Source: Fischerella sp. CENA71
GTDB lineage: Bacteria; Cyanobacteriota; Cyanobacteriia; Cyanobacteriales; Nostocaceae
Reading direction: 5' to 3'
Assembly (NCBI GenBank): GCA_024239075.1
Contig: JANBVI010000064.1
Location: 1 to 64,000 of the forward strand
Length of the DNA: 64,000 nucleotides
Below the pieces are notes generated by a model. That model saw only the letters and a program-made list of their open reading frames with translations, did not search any database and was not told the DNA's origin. The translations under genes were made by a program, and so were the position numbers. This document shows positions 18,589-27,212 of the stretch, piece by piece. Every line of letters begins with the position of its first letter. The stretch's first letter is position 1.

Positions 18589-19626
18589 ATGAATATTAAT
18601 TATCAAAACTATCAAAATTTTATAATTGTGGCTGTAATTGTTATAGCTGCATTATTTGCCATCCAATTGATTGTGCAATGGTGGCGAGAACAGCAATATA
18701 GTCTGAAAGGAAAAACGGTGCTGGTTACGGGTGGATCACGAGGATTGGGTTTGGTAATGGCACGTCATTTAGTACAGCAAGGAGCAAATGTGGCAATTTG
18801 TGCGCGTGATCCCGCAGAATTAGAAAGAGCGCGTATCGATTTACAACAACGTGGTGGAGAAGTATTAGCTGTACCTTGTGATCTCACAGATGAACTTGAA
18901 GTTAAGCAGATGATTCGACTTGTGAGCGATCGCTTTGGCCAGATTGATGTGCTAATCAATAATGCAGGTACTATCCAAGTTGGGCCAATACAAGAGATGA
19001 CTCTTGATGATTACGAAGAAGCCATCAAAATTCATTTCTGGGCGCCACTATATACTACTCTGGCTGTTCTACCCCACATGCGCCAGCGACATGAGGGACG
19101 GATCGTAAATATTTCTTCTATTGGCGGTAAGGTGAGCGTACCACATCTATTGCCTTACAGTGCGAGCAAGTTTGCTTTAGTTGGGCTTTCGGAAGGAATG
19201 CACTCAGAATTGGCAAAGGATGGAATTGTTGTAACTACCGTTTGTCCCGGTTTGATGCGTACGGGTAGCCCATATAATGCTTTCTTCAAAGGTAAGCATC
19301 GCGAGGAATACGCTTGGTTTAGCATTAGTGATTCTTTACCCATACTCTCTATCAGTGCTGAAAGTGCAGCTAAACAAATTATTGCTGCTTTCAGGCGAGG
19401 AGATGCAGAAGTCATACTCTCAATTCCAGCGCAGATAGGCGATAAATTTCACGCCCTATTTCCGGGTTTCACCTCTGTACTTCTGAGTTGGGTAAACAGA
19501 TTCTTGCCAGATGCAGATGGTATTGGCAGCGATCGCGTTCAAGGTAAAGACAGTAAATCTCCTATCTCATCATCTGTTTTAACAAGCTTAACCGACCAAG
19601 CAGCACAGCAAAATAATCAATATTAA
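18589..19626 (+). CDS. Membrane-anchored classical SDR
   Basis: The 345-residue protein has an N-terminal membrane helix (about 10-29) and then a classical short-chain dehydrogenase. The features are the cofactor motif TGGSRGLG, NNAG, the catalytic Ser in NISSIGG, and the YSASK pair. An Arg directly after the second strand (ICARDP) suggests NADPH preference. Past the core, about 60 residues form a polar tail rich in Ser. The substrate cannot be assigned; lipid or ketone substrates are common for anchored members. The ATG is preceded by AAAGTAGAGATG. The ChaB gene follows in the same direction 78 bases later. Confidence 0.88.
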   Translation: MNINYQNYQNFIIVAVIVIAALFAIQLIVQWWREQQYSLKGKTVLVTGGSRGLGLVMARHLVQQGANVAICARDPAELERARIDLQQRGGEVLAVPCDLTDELEVKQMIRLVSDRFGQIDVLINNAGTIQVGPIQEMTLDDYEEAIKIHFWAPLYTTLAVLPHMRQRHEGRIVNISSIGGKVSVPHLLPYSASKFALVGLSEGMHSELAKDGIVVTTVCPGLMRTGSPYNAFFKGKHREEYAWFSISDSLPILSISAESAAKQIIAAFRRGDAEVILSIPAQIGDKFHALFPGFTSVLLSWVNRFLPDADGIGSDRVQGKDSKSPISSSVLTSLTDQAAQQNNQY

Positions 19627-19704
19627 TTAATGGGGAACGGGGAACGAAGAAATAATTATGTGTAACTAAATATCTGTATTAATTATTTAAAGAAGTGTGA
19701 TTGT

Positions 19705-19908
19705 ATGCCTTATCAAGAAATAGCCGATTTACCGGACTCTGTGAAAAACCATCTGCCTAAACATGCAGCTGAGATATTTCTTGCAACCTTCAATAATGCT
19801 GAAAAAGAATATAAAGAAGAGGAAACGGCTTTTCGTGTCGCTTGGGCAGCTGTGAAGCGAGATTATGAAAAAGGTGAAGATGGCAACTGGCATAAAAAAT
19901 CAGAGTAA
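19705..19908 (+). CDS. chaB: ChaB family protein
   Basis: The 67-residue protein has the full ChaB pattern: MPYQEIADLPDSVKNHLP at the start, a central helix with AEIFLATFNNAEKEY, then FRVAWAAVK and a Lys-rich end. ChaB was named as a cation-transport regulator in enterobacteria, but the molecular role is not firmly known and it is widespread in cyanobacteria. The length is normal. It follows the SDR gene after 78 bases and precedes a tandem-repeat array. Confidence 0.9.
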   Translation: MPYQEIADLPDSVKNHLPKHAAEIFLATFNNAEKEYKEEETAFRVAWAAVKRDYEKGEDGNWHKKSE

Positions 19909-19926
19909 GTGAATCAAGTTTTGCAG

Positions 19927-20178
19927 TTTTGCGACTCGTAAACTAACTTTTGCAACTCACAAACTAACTTCTGCGACTCGTAAACTAACTTCTGCAACTC
20001 GTAAACTAACTTTTAAGACTCACAAACTAACTTTTGCAACTCGTAAACTAACTTCTGCGACTCGTAAACTAACTTTTGCGACTCGTAAACTAACTTTTGC
20101 AACTCGTAAACTAACTTCTGCAACTCGTAAACTAACTTTTACGACTCGTAAACTAACTTTTGCAACTCGTAAACTAAC
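19927..20178. repeat. 12 x 21-bp tandem array
   Basis: Twelve uninterrupted units follow the consensus ttYtgcRactcgtaaactaa plus a final c. Variation is confined to a few positions (t/c at base 3, a/g at base 7, cgt/cac), with one divergent unit (ttttaagactcac). The unit length is 3 x 7 bases, so the minus strand is open as repeated VSLRVAK/E heptads. There are no spacers, so it is not a CRISPR array. Confidence 0.95.
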
Positions 20179-20310
20179 TTTTGCGTGCGATTTATAAATT
20201 AGCTTCACAAGTCGTCAAACAGTTTTTTAGCTCAAAATCCGGCTTTAATTAAGTAATCAGACACAATTAATAAAACAGATTTTTTCTGTTCGCCATTCCC
20301 TTGACAAGTT

Positions 20311-20343
20311 AGATCCCCGACTTTTTTTAAAAGTTGGGGATCT
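20311..20343. terminator. Hairpin, likely terminator/repeat
   Basis: A 15-base inverted repeat (agatccccgactttt and complement) encloses a 3-base loop. The T-rich arm suits termination, either of plus-strand transcripts from chaB or of the minus-strand pair that begins at 21123. A copy of one arm lies at about 124-138. Confidence 0.55.
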
Positions 20344-20355
20344 GGACAATAGAAA

Positions 20356-20763
20356 TTAAAGCCAATCTCGATAAGCCGAAATTTCATTGACGCTAATTTC
20401 AAATGGTGTTCCTTTACCCATAGGAGGATAAACGCGGATTTTGGCGTCACTGCGATATTTTTCTAACTTACTTCCTATCTGAGGAATATTGTTGACGATA
20501 TGCCAGTAAGTTACTATGTCTGGGCTGTCAATGATTAACTTGAGAGTACCGTCTTTGGTTGTGAGATACCACTGACAAGTAGACAATAACATTTGTGTGA
20601 TGCGATCGCACGCTTGAAAAAAGCACGCACCAATTGATTGTTCTAGTTCCAGATACAACATTCTATCCTGTGGCGTCACCTCATTGGGTGGCATGTCATC
20701 TGGAGGTAAGAAGGGTTTTTTCATTATGCTAGCTCTTGATTTAAGATAAATTCCAGTTTTCAT
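20356..20763 (-). CDS. Hypothetical protein, second of pair
   Basis: The 135-residue soluble protein is not recognised. It is compact and mixed alpha/beta, ending in IRVYPPMGKGTPFEISVNE and a short tail, with no membrane segment. Met14 (start at 20724) is an equally good initiator because the first 13 residues look non-conserved. It starts 15 bases after the stop of the gene at 20779-21123, so the two are probably cotranscribed. Confidence 0.6.
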   Translation of the reverse strand: MKTGIYLKSRASIMKKPFLPPDDMPPNEVTPQDRMLYLELEQSIGACFFQACDRITQMLLSTCQWYLTTKDGTLKLIIDSPDIVTYWHIVNNIPQIGSKLEKYRSDAKIRVYPPMGKGTPFEISVNEISAYRDWL

Positions 20764-20778
20764 TTTTCATTGCGATCG

Positions 20779-21123
20779 CTATTGTTCAGACATTGTTACC
20801 CAATGCAAATCTAACCACAAGCGCGGATCTGCTTGCTTGATTTTCGACATTGGATCGCGTAATAGTCGTGAAGCATTTAGAAAAACTACTTGAACTAACC
20901 CCATGTTCTCTGCTAAATCTCGGAGTATTTCTTTGTGGACTTGCACAAGGGGCATCATTTCATCAGAACAATAAATCCCAATGTAGCGCAAGCGTTTTGG
21001 AGGCCTTCCCCAATAATTAGTGATGACTTTCACATAACAGTCATCTAACAATTCTCCAATTTTGGGGTAGTATTTTTTGACAATTCTCAGATATTCTTTG
21101 GATAATATATCTTCTCTAATCAT
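20779..21123 (-). CDS. Hypothetical protein, first of pair
   Basis: The 114-residue soluble protein is not recognised. Features are a Lys- and Tyr-rich N-terminal helix, GRPPKRLRYIGIYCSDEMMP in the middle, and a Trp-containing end (PRLWLDLHWVTM). It forms a two-gene unit with the 135-residue protein 15 bases downstream. An AT-rich gap without genes lies upstream. Confidence 0.6.
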   Translation of the reverse strand: MIREDILSKEYLRIVKKYYPKIGELLDDCYVKVITNYWGRPPKRLRYIGIYCSDEMMPLVQVHKEILRDLAENMGLVQVVFLNASRLLRDPMSKIKQADPRLWLDLHWVTMSEQ

Positions 21124-21477
21124 GACAAAACCTATTGCAAGAGTGCAAAATATAGGATTAAGTCGAAAGAATGAAGGGAAAAAGCAACACTTCAGTTTTC
21201 ATATTTAATCCTTTTTTGAATCAATAGTTTTTTAGCCACCATGCACTATTTTTGTAAGCTTTATCACAATATTAATATAGCATGACTTTGTCATATTTAC
21301 ATGACTAAATCATATAAAAAATGCTAAATTTTTTGAATTTTATAACATTAAAATCACAGATTTTATTAATTAAATAAACACAAAAAAAAGAAAAGTTTGT
21401 GAGAAATAAAAAATTTCGTCACAAACAGAACAACACACAAGCAATATATAAAAAATTTGATTTTTTCTTCCTACTGA
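21124..21477. other. AT-rich gap
   Basis: About 350 bases of very AT-rich sequence lie between two minus-strand gene groups. No gene, hairpin or repeat stands out. Confidence 0.5.
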
Positions 21478-21789
21478 TTAGCGAAAATGACGTTCTGACA
21501 CTAATACCTCAGCTACCAATCTTGGTATATCTGTCAGATCAGCATATCCTTCTGAACCGCGAATTGGAGAAATAAATGTATAGTCTGGATCACATTCTCC
21601 AGTGTCATAAACTTGTATATACCATCGATCAGGAAATCCCTCTATGGCTATTTCTACAACGTACCAACTCATGCCAATCAGACGAGAATTTACAATGACA
21701 AACCACTCTCTATCTGCTTCTAGAACATTCCACTCAGCCATCAGAAATTCTAAAGCGATTTGTCCTGCGTCAGTTGCAGTCAATAACAT
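21478..21789 (-). CDS. Small YrhB/Imm35-like protein
   Basis: The 103-residue protein starts with an N-terminal helix (AGQIALEFLMAEW). Strands with WFVIVNSRLIGMSWYVVE and WYIQVYDTGECDPDYTF follow, and then a closing helix. This resembles small YrhB/immunity-protein-35-like domains, though I cannot confirm the family. It is the last gene of a three-gene minus-strand operon; its start lies 2 bases after the stop of the 88-residue gene. It may be a small binding partner for that product. Confidence 0.6.
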   Translation of the reverse strand: MLLTATDAGQIALEFLMAEWNVLEADREWFVIVNSRLIGMSWYVVEIAIEGFPDRWYIQVYDTGECDPDYTFISPIRGSEGYADLTDIPRLVAEVLVSERHFR

Positions 21790-21791
21790 CT

Positions 21792-22058
21792 TTACTCCTT
21801 AGCTGGTACTTCAGGAATTTCAGGATAGAATCCTAGTTGTTTCGATAATTCACGCGCAACATGAATTAAAAACTTTGCTCCTTCATCATTACCTTGATGT
21901 GCAAATACAGCAGCAACTTGTAGTATTGTTTGTATAAAACCAGCATCAAGTAATTCTGGATGAGTTTCTAAAACTTCTGGTTCCTGACCATTAGGACAAC
22001 TAAGTAACTGATCAATCAAATCAAAATATAGATTTTGACGTTCTTCTGTAATTGTCAT
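21792..22058 (-). CDS. Stand-alone CHAT-protein N-terminal module
   Basis: The 88-residue helical protein reads as RQNLYFDLIDQLLSCPNG, then PELLDAGFIQTILQVAAV and FLIHVARELSKQLG. From memory this matches the roughly 80-residue module at the N-terminus of many cyanobacterial TPR-CHAT proteins, here encoded on its own. It is the middle gene of three, 17 bases after the two-helix membrane protein and 2 bases before the YrhB-like gene. The function is unknown. The family link is pattern recognition, not a computed match. Confidence 0.65.
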   Translation of the reverse strand: MTITEERQNLYFDLIDQLLSCPNGQEPEVLETHPELLDAGFIQTILQVAAVFAHQGNDEGAKFLIHVARELSKQLGFYPEIPEVPAKE

Positions 22059-22075
22059 ATTTTATTGCGCGTTCC

Positions 22076-22531
22076 TTATTGTTCGATACTTTCTTGCCAT
22101 AACCTTTCTAGCTTATCTACTTGTTGTTGAAAAACTGTAGCGCGATAAACAAGATACCTGTCATATAAAAAAAAGAATATTCCCAAAGTGATAGGAAATA
22201 ATAAAAAGAACCATTTCAAGCAATAAACTACTTTATATAGTCGAGTAGGAGTGAGCAAGATATGCAGAAAATTGGCATCAAAAACTTTAATGGTAGCTGC
22301 ATCTTGAACAAAATTTTGACATTCTTGATCAAGAGTTAATAAATTAGTACTTTTGTTGCCAATAATACTAAATACACCTGCTTGTATTTGCTCTACTTTA
22401 CAACTTAAATGCTGTATTTCGACTAGCTGCATATGCTGCTCCCAAACCACACTCAAGACTACTAGCTCAGGTGAAAGCACTATTAAAGTCAGTAAACAAA
22501 CAATGAGAAACTTAGAAATTTGTAGTCTCAT
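22076..22531 (-). CDS. Two-helix membrane protein
   Basis: The 151-residue protein has membrane helices at about 7-29 and 105-127. The loop of about 75 residues between them contains two Cys (LSCK and QECQN) and is probably periplasmic, and a C-terminal helix of about 25 residues is probably cytoplasmic. The topology suggests a small sensor or anchor. No family is recognised. It is the first gene of the three-gene operon ending at 21478, so its cytoplasmic partners may be the two small soluble proteins encoded after it. Confidence 0.65.
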   Translation of the reverse strand: MRLQISKFLIVCLLTLIVLSPELVVLSVVWEQHMQLVEIQHLSCKVEQIQAGVFSIIGNKSTNLLTLDQECQNFVQDAATIKVFDANFLHILLTPTRLYKVVYCLKWFFLLFPITLGIFFFLYDRYLVYRATVFQQQVDKLERLWQESIEQ

Positions 22532-23719
22532 TTTGGCTCTCTCTTGCTAGGTAGTATGCACCCGGTGAGACGGTACCTTTTTGTCTTGATTTACCCTGTA
22601 TAATAATTAAGGTATGAACACCCAAAAGTTAAGCCCTATCAGTTATCAATGAACATACAAATGTGAAAACTGATAATCATCAGCAACTAAATAGTAACTA
22701 TAGTAACTATTGTTGGACAAAGCTAAATATTTGTCAGAGAACTTACACATTCAAAGCCGCTCAAATTTTAGTTCATCTTGCTTATAAATGTGAGGGCTTA
22801 AGAAGTCCCCCCCTTTGCAGGGGGGGGTAGAGGGGAATCTCTGCGTAAATCCTATAGTTTTTATAGCAGCTGGCTTAGTCGAGAACAGTTGTTTGCAGGC
22901 GGATCAAGATTATTAAATTAATTAAGTTTGTACTCAAAGCTGAGAATTCCCATCGCAGCAGTATTCAAAAAATTTTTTGGGGTATGGGTACTAGCATTTT
23001 GAGATATAGGGACTCGCATTTTTTAGCTAAGGTGCTGGAATTGATGTACTCAATCACTATTTATCGAAATCAAAGCTCAAGAGTCAAAAATCAAAAGCCA
23101 AAAGTATGAATTGAATTTTGATGGCTAGTACTCATCCTCAAACTATTGAAAATTGTGCAAAATTGTAGTAATCAAAAAGTCAGAATTTCAAGAAAATATT
23201 ACTAAGTAAATATACATTGGACGAACATTAAAAATATAGAAATATTATATAATTTGATTCTTAAGCATTTTGGCACCAAAAATTAAAAGTATCATTAAAA
23301 ATTACAGAAATAAACGAACTTCTCTTTTAAGATTGTTGGTCAATGGTCAATAGTCATTTGTCATTGGGCAACAAGTCAAAAATTCTTAATTTTGTAGACG
23401 CTCTGCGGCTACTCTACGAGAAGGGCTACGCCCTACGGTACAGGGTGTGAAGCGTAGACACGATAGCGGCTTCTCCGAAGGAGTAGGGGAAGCCACAAGG
23501 CAATACTGCTCGGATAAGACAAATCGATTGACATTTAAACCCACCAGAGACGCGCCATGGTGAGTCTCTACATGGCCCAAATTATGACAAAAAATCCTTA
23601 ACCGAGAAATATTGAGACGCCTTGCGTCTATGTGCGTCTTTCCGTTAGGGTAGGGCGTCTAACGCTGCGTACCCTACACCGAAGGCTTACGCCCATAACA
23701 TGACACTCAAAGAGTCTTT
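22532..23719. other. Long gene-free repeat-rich region
   Basis: No gene is supported over about 1.2 kb. It contains a C7/G8 hairpin at 22807-22827, a heptamer run near 23340-23365, and two blocks of nested palindromes at about 23396-23503 and 23613-23697 (for example ggcttctccgaagg and gggctacgccc). This looks like a sink for repeats beside the broken psbA gene. Confidence 0.65.
23396..23697. repeat. Palindromic repeat blocks
   Basis: Two blocks rich in short palindromes (gggctacgccc; cttctccgaaggag; tagggtagggcgtc; gaaggcttacgcc) are of the kind dispersed in Nostoc-type genomes. A 64-codon minus-strand frame through the first block is low complexity and not considered coding. Confidence 0.7.
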
Positions 23720-23734
23720 TCAAATATCTTCTAA

Positions 23735-23855
23735 GAGGTTGTTTGAAAAGTCAGGCAGGGTGTAAAAAAGCTCTCTCAGTATAAGCTGTGAATGAATAGT
23801 AAACAGCACCGAGAGAGTGGCATGAGTAAAGCATACAAGAGCAATCTGACTCGCG
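23735..23855 (+). mobile_element. Left-end fragment of IS5-like element
   Basis: The segment begins with gaggttgtttgaaaag, which resembles the terminal repeats of cyanobacterial IS5-type elements. At 23822 an ATG opens a frame reading [11 protein letters not shown], the usual N-terminus of those transposases. After 11 codons the sequence passes directly into the antisense of psbA. Only the left tip of the element therefore remains, and the transposase is destroyed. Confidence 0.75.
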
Positions 23856-24115
23856 TTGGAAGAAGGTACTACTGCACCGGAGATGATGTTGTTTCCGTAC
23901 ATTAAGGAACCTGCTACGGGTTCACGGATTCCATCGATGTCTACGGGGGGTGCGGCGATGAAGGCGATGATGAAGCAGGTGGTTGCTGCTAAGAGGGTTG
24001 GGATCATGAGTACGCCGAACCAGCCTACGTATAGGCGGTTGTCGGTGCTGGTTACCCAGTTACAGAAGCGATCCCATACGTTGGCGCTTTCGCGTCTTTG
24101 TAAGGTTGCTGTCAT
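23852..24115 (-). pseudogene. psbA: psbA 5' fragment (D1 residues 1-88)
   Basis: D1 is the photosystem II reaction-centre core protein of about 360 residues. Here only its first 88 residues remain, from [20 protein letters not shown] to GAVVPSSNA, which includes the first membrane helix. The frame then continues for 43 codons of antisense IS sequence and stops at 23720. All later D1 parts are absent, including the Mn-ligand and quinone sites. The surviving codons are intact with no frameshift, so the break appears recent. A complete psbA must exist elsewhere. Confidence 0.93.
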
Positions 24116-24412
24116 TGTTCTTTATGATTGCTTAACTTTCGTTAATAATTTGCGTAGGTCGAACTACCTACATTTATAAGCTTAGAAGAAAGATTTAGAT
24201 TTGTAAACAATACTTAATTAATTTTTGTTTATTAATGTAAACAAAATATATAAATAGTTCTGATTTTATATTATTTGAAGGTTTTAGTTTGTGAGCGATA
24301 GCTCATTACATATTTATCACTTCAGCTTAAAAATAACAGTCACCATTTATCAGACTGTTCACTGATAACTGTACAGACGCGATGTTCCTCGCGTCTCTGG
24401 CTAACTGCTATA
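24116..24412. other. Former psbA upstream region
   Basis: The sequence is AT-rich. It probably carries the old psbA promoter and leader, with a palindrome gtaggtcgaactac near 24155-24168. A dispersed palindrome (agacgcga/tcgcgtct arms) lies at 24375-24398. No gene is seen. Confidence 0.5.
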
Positions 24413-24817
<405 letters not shown>

Positions 24818-24841
24818 CTAGTGACAAAGGAAATAAAGACT

Positions 24842-26371
24842 ATGCTTGCTAGAGTCTGGAGTGGAGCCATTGTAGGCATAGACGCCGTTAAAGTAGGCGT
24901 AGAAGTTGATGTTTCTGGTGGTTTACCAGGAATAGTTGTATTGGGATTGCCAGATGCAGCAGTACAAGAAAGTAAGGAAAGGGTAAAGGCTACTCTCAAA
25001 AATTCCGGTTTCGCCTTTCCAATGCGAAAAATCGTGATTAATCTCACACCTGCTGATTTACGTAAAGAAGGCCCTTGTTTTGATTTACCAATTAGTGTGG
25101 GAATTTTGGCAGCTTCTGAACAAGTTAAGACTGAGTTATTAGAGAATTATATTTTCATGGGCGAGGTTTCACTTGATGGCAGTTTACGCCCAGTAGCTGG
25201 AGTCTTACCTATTGCTGCGGCTGCCAACAAGATGGGAATTACAGGTTTAGTTATACCTGCGGATAATGCCCAGGAAGCTGCTGTAGTCAAAGGATTAGCT
25301 GTTTATGCTTTTCAAAATCTGGCAGATGTAGCTGATTTTTTAAATAATTCAGGGCGTTACCAGCCTGTAAAGTTAGATGAAAATGTAGAGATGCGCCAGG
25401 TTGCGTCTCTACAAGCTGATTTAAAAGATGTCAAAGCCCAGGCTCACGCCCGTCGAGCATTGGAAATTGCTGCGTCTGGTGGTCACAATTTAATTTTTGT
25501 CGGGCCACCAGGAAGTGGTAAAACGATGTTAGCAAGGCGCTTACCGGGGATTTTGCCGCCATTGAGTTTTGCAGAAGCTTTGGAGGTGACACGTATTCAC
25601 TCGGTGGCTGGTTTATTAAAAAATAGAGGCTCCTTAGTACGCGATCGCCCTTTTCGCAGCCCCCACCACTCTGCATCAGGTCCATCTCTTGTTGGTGGCG
25701 GTACTTTTCCCCGTCCTGGAGAAATTTCTTTATCACATCTGGGCGTACTTTTCCTAGATGAGTTAACAGAATTTAAACGTGATGTTTTGGAATTCCTGCG
25801 TCAGCCTTTAGAAGATGGCTTTGTAACTATTTCACGCACGAAACAATCTGTAATGTTTCCGGCTCAGTTTACTTTAGTGGCAAGTACCAATCCCTGTCCC
25901 TGTGGCTATTACGGTGATACTATTCAACAGTGTACCTGTTCGCCGCGCCAAAGAGAACAATACTGGGCCAAGCTTTCCGGACCGTTAATGGATCGGATTG
26001 ATTTACAAGTGGCGGTGAATCGTTTGAAGCCAGAGGAAATTACCCAACAACCGACAGGAGAATCTTCAACAATAGTCAGAGAACGAGTACAACAAGCACG
26101 CGATCGCGCATCTGCAAGATTTAAAGATGAATCTCATCTACGTTGTAACGCCCAGATGCAAAGTCGCCATTTACCGAAATGGTGCAAACTAGATGATGCT
26201 AGCCGTAACTTATTAGAAAGCGCAATTAAAAAATTAGGATTATCAGCCAGAGCAAGCGATCGCATTCTCAAAGTAGCACGTACGATTGCTGATTTAGCAG
26301 GAGATGAGAACTTACAAGCCCATCATGTTGCAGAAGCAATACAGTATCGCACGATAGATAGAATGCAGTAA
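24842..26371 (+). CDS. comM: ComM/YifB Mg-chelatase-like AAA+ ATPase
   Basis: This AAA+ helicase-like protein, in other bacteria, promotes branch migration during natural transformation. The 509-residue product has the N-terminal Lon-protease-like region (LPGIVVLGLPDAAVQESKER), Walker A GPPGSGKT near residue 221, Walker B VLFLDELTEF, and the four-Cys segment NPCPCGYYGD/CTC. The ATG at 24842 begins MLARVWSGAIVGID, as the family does; the longer frame from a TTG at 24782 lies in repeat sequence. Residues about 181-191 are encoded by an inserted palindrome. With dprA in the same window this supports DNA-uptake competence. Confidence 0.95.
   Translation: MLARVWSGAIVGIDAVKVGVEVDVSGGLPGIVVLGLPDAAVQESKERVKATLKNSGFAFPMRKIVINLTPADLRKEGPCFDLPISVGILAASEQVKTELLENYIFMGEVSLDGSLRPVAGVLPIAAAANKMGITGLVIPADNAQEAAVVKGLAVYAFQNLADVADFLNNSGRYQPVKLDENVEMRQVASLQADLKDVKAQAHARRALEIAASGGHNLIFVGPPGSGKTMLARRLPGILPPLSFAEALEVTRIHSVAGLLKNRGSLVRDRPFRSPHHSASGPSLVGGGTFPRPGEISLSHLGVLFLDELTEFKRDVLEFLRQPLEDGFVTISRTKQSVMFPAQFTLVASTNPCPCGYYGDTIQQCTCSPRQREQYWAKLSGPLMDRIDLQVAVNRLKPEEITQQPTGESSTIVRERVQQARDRASARFKDESHLRCNAQMQSRHLPKWCKLDDASRNLLESAIKKLGLSARASDRILKVARTIADLAGDENLQAHHVAEAIQYRTIDRMQ
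25385..25412. repeat. Palindrome inside comM
   Basis: An imperfect inverted repeat (gtagagatgcg ... tgcgtctctac) is related to the gagacgcga palindromes at 2300-2321 and 24375-24398. It sits in frame in the linker between the Lon-like and AAA+ domains of ComM. Confidence 0.65.
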
Positions 26372-26401
26372 GTAAGTCGATATAAATAAAGCTAATTAGC
26401 T
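26369..26401. repeat. Dispersed 33-bp repeat, copy overlapping comM end
   Basis: The sequence taagtaagtcgatataaata and the following gctaattagct match, in opposite orientation, the copies at 8324-8356 and 42638-42670. The comM stop codon forms its first three bases. Partial copies lie at about 4460-4490 and 8233-8267. Confidence 0.7.
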
Positions 26402-26429
26402 GGGGTCGTCATTGGTCATTTGTCATTTG

Positions 26430-27212
26430 TCATGCTTTCAGTAAAGATTCGCCGCCATCAATCCAAACTTCTGTACCAGTAATATGACTAGAAGCATCTG
26501 AGGCTAAGAAAAATACTAATTGTGCGACTTGTTCTGATGTTCCTGGTTTCCCATCAGTCAGAGGAATTTCGCCTTCAGGAAACTCAACGGGTTCTTGAAT
26601 TTCTTCTAAATCTTGTCTATCTGTATTTTCATCAATATTAGTGGCGATCGCACCAGGACAAATCACATTCACACGGATACGATGTTTTGCTAGTTCTAGC
26701 GCCACCATTTTTGCAAAAGCAACTTGGGCTGCTTTGGTAGAAGAATAAGCAGTTGCACCCGTATTGCTAAATATACGTGTGCCATTAACTGAAGATGTAA
26801 TTATCACCGAACCGCCTTGCTTCTTCAAATAAGGCACAGCATATTTAACTGTTAAAAATGTTCCTGTCAGATTGACGTTAATAGTTTTATTCCAATCTTC
26901 AGGCGTCAATTCTTCTATAGACGCCCAGACACCATTAATTCCAGCATTGGCAAAAACAATATCCAAGCGTCCCCATTTATCAATAATTGCTTGAGTTGCT
27001 TGTTGCATTTGTTCTGGGTTAGAAATATCAGCAACTAACGGTATTGCTTCACCATAACTGTTGTTAATCTCAGCAACAGTTGCTTCTAATTCATTCTTGG
27101 TATGTCCTAAAGCTGCAACCTTCGCACCTTCTTTAGCAAATAGCTTTGCTGTGGCCTTAGCAATACCAGAACCTGCACCTGTTACCAGCGCTACTTTATT
27201 TGTTAGTTGCAT
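26430..27212 (-). CDS. Classical SDR oxidoreductase
   Basis: The 260-residue cytoplasmic short-chain dehydrogenase has the cofactor motif TGAGSGIAKATA, NAGINGVW, the catalytic ITSSVNG Ser and YSSTK pair, and the C-terminal TGTEVWIDGGESL. The pattern is close to FabG and glucose-dehydrogenase-type enzymes, but the substrate is unknown. In the cofactor motif the usual third Gly position reads Ile-Ala-Lys (GSGIAKA), a mild deviation. It is convergent with comM and starts just inside a long gap. Confidence 0.88.
   Translation of the reverse strand: MQLTNKVALVTGAGSGIAKATAKLFAKEGAKVAALGHTKNELEATVAEINNSYGEAIPLVADISNPEQMQQATQAIIDKWGRLDIVFANAGINGVWASIEELTPEDWNKTINVNLTGTFLTVKYAVPYLKKQGGSVIITSSVNGTRIFSNTGATAYSSTKAAQVAFAKMVALELAKHRIRVNVICPGAIATNIDENTDRQDLEEIQEPVEFPEGEIPLTDGKPGTSEQVAQLVFFLASDASSHITGTEVWIDGGESLLKA

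Noticed and set aside
19927-20178. CRISPR array
   Set aside because: The units are contiguous with no spacers, and no cas genes were recognised.
20020-20208. 62-codon minus-strand ORF of VSLRVAK heptads
   Set aside because: It is produced by the 21-bp tandem array, and no start signal or conservation argument exists.
23386-23580. 64-codon minus-strand ORF
   Set aside because: It runs through nested palindromic repeats with no ribosome binding site.
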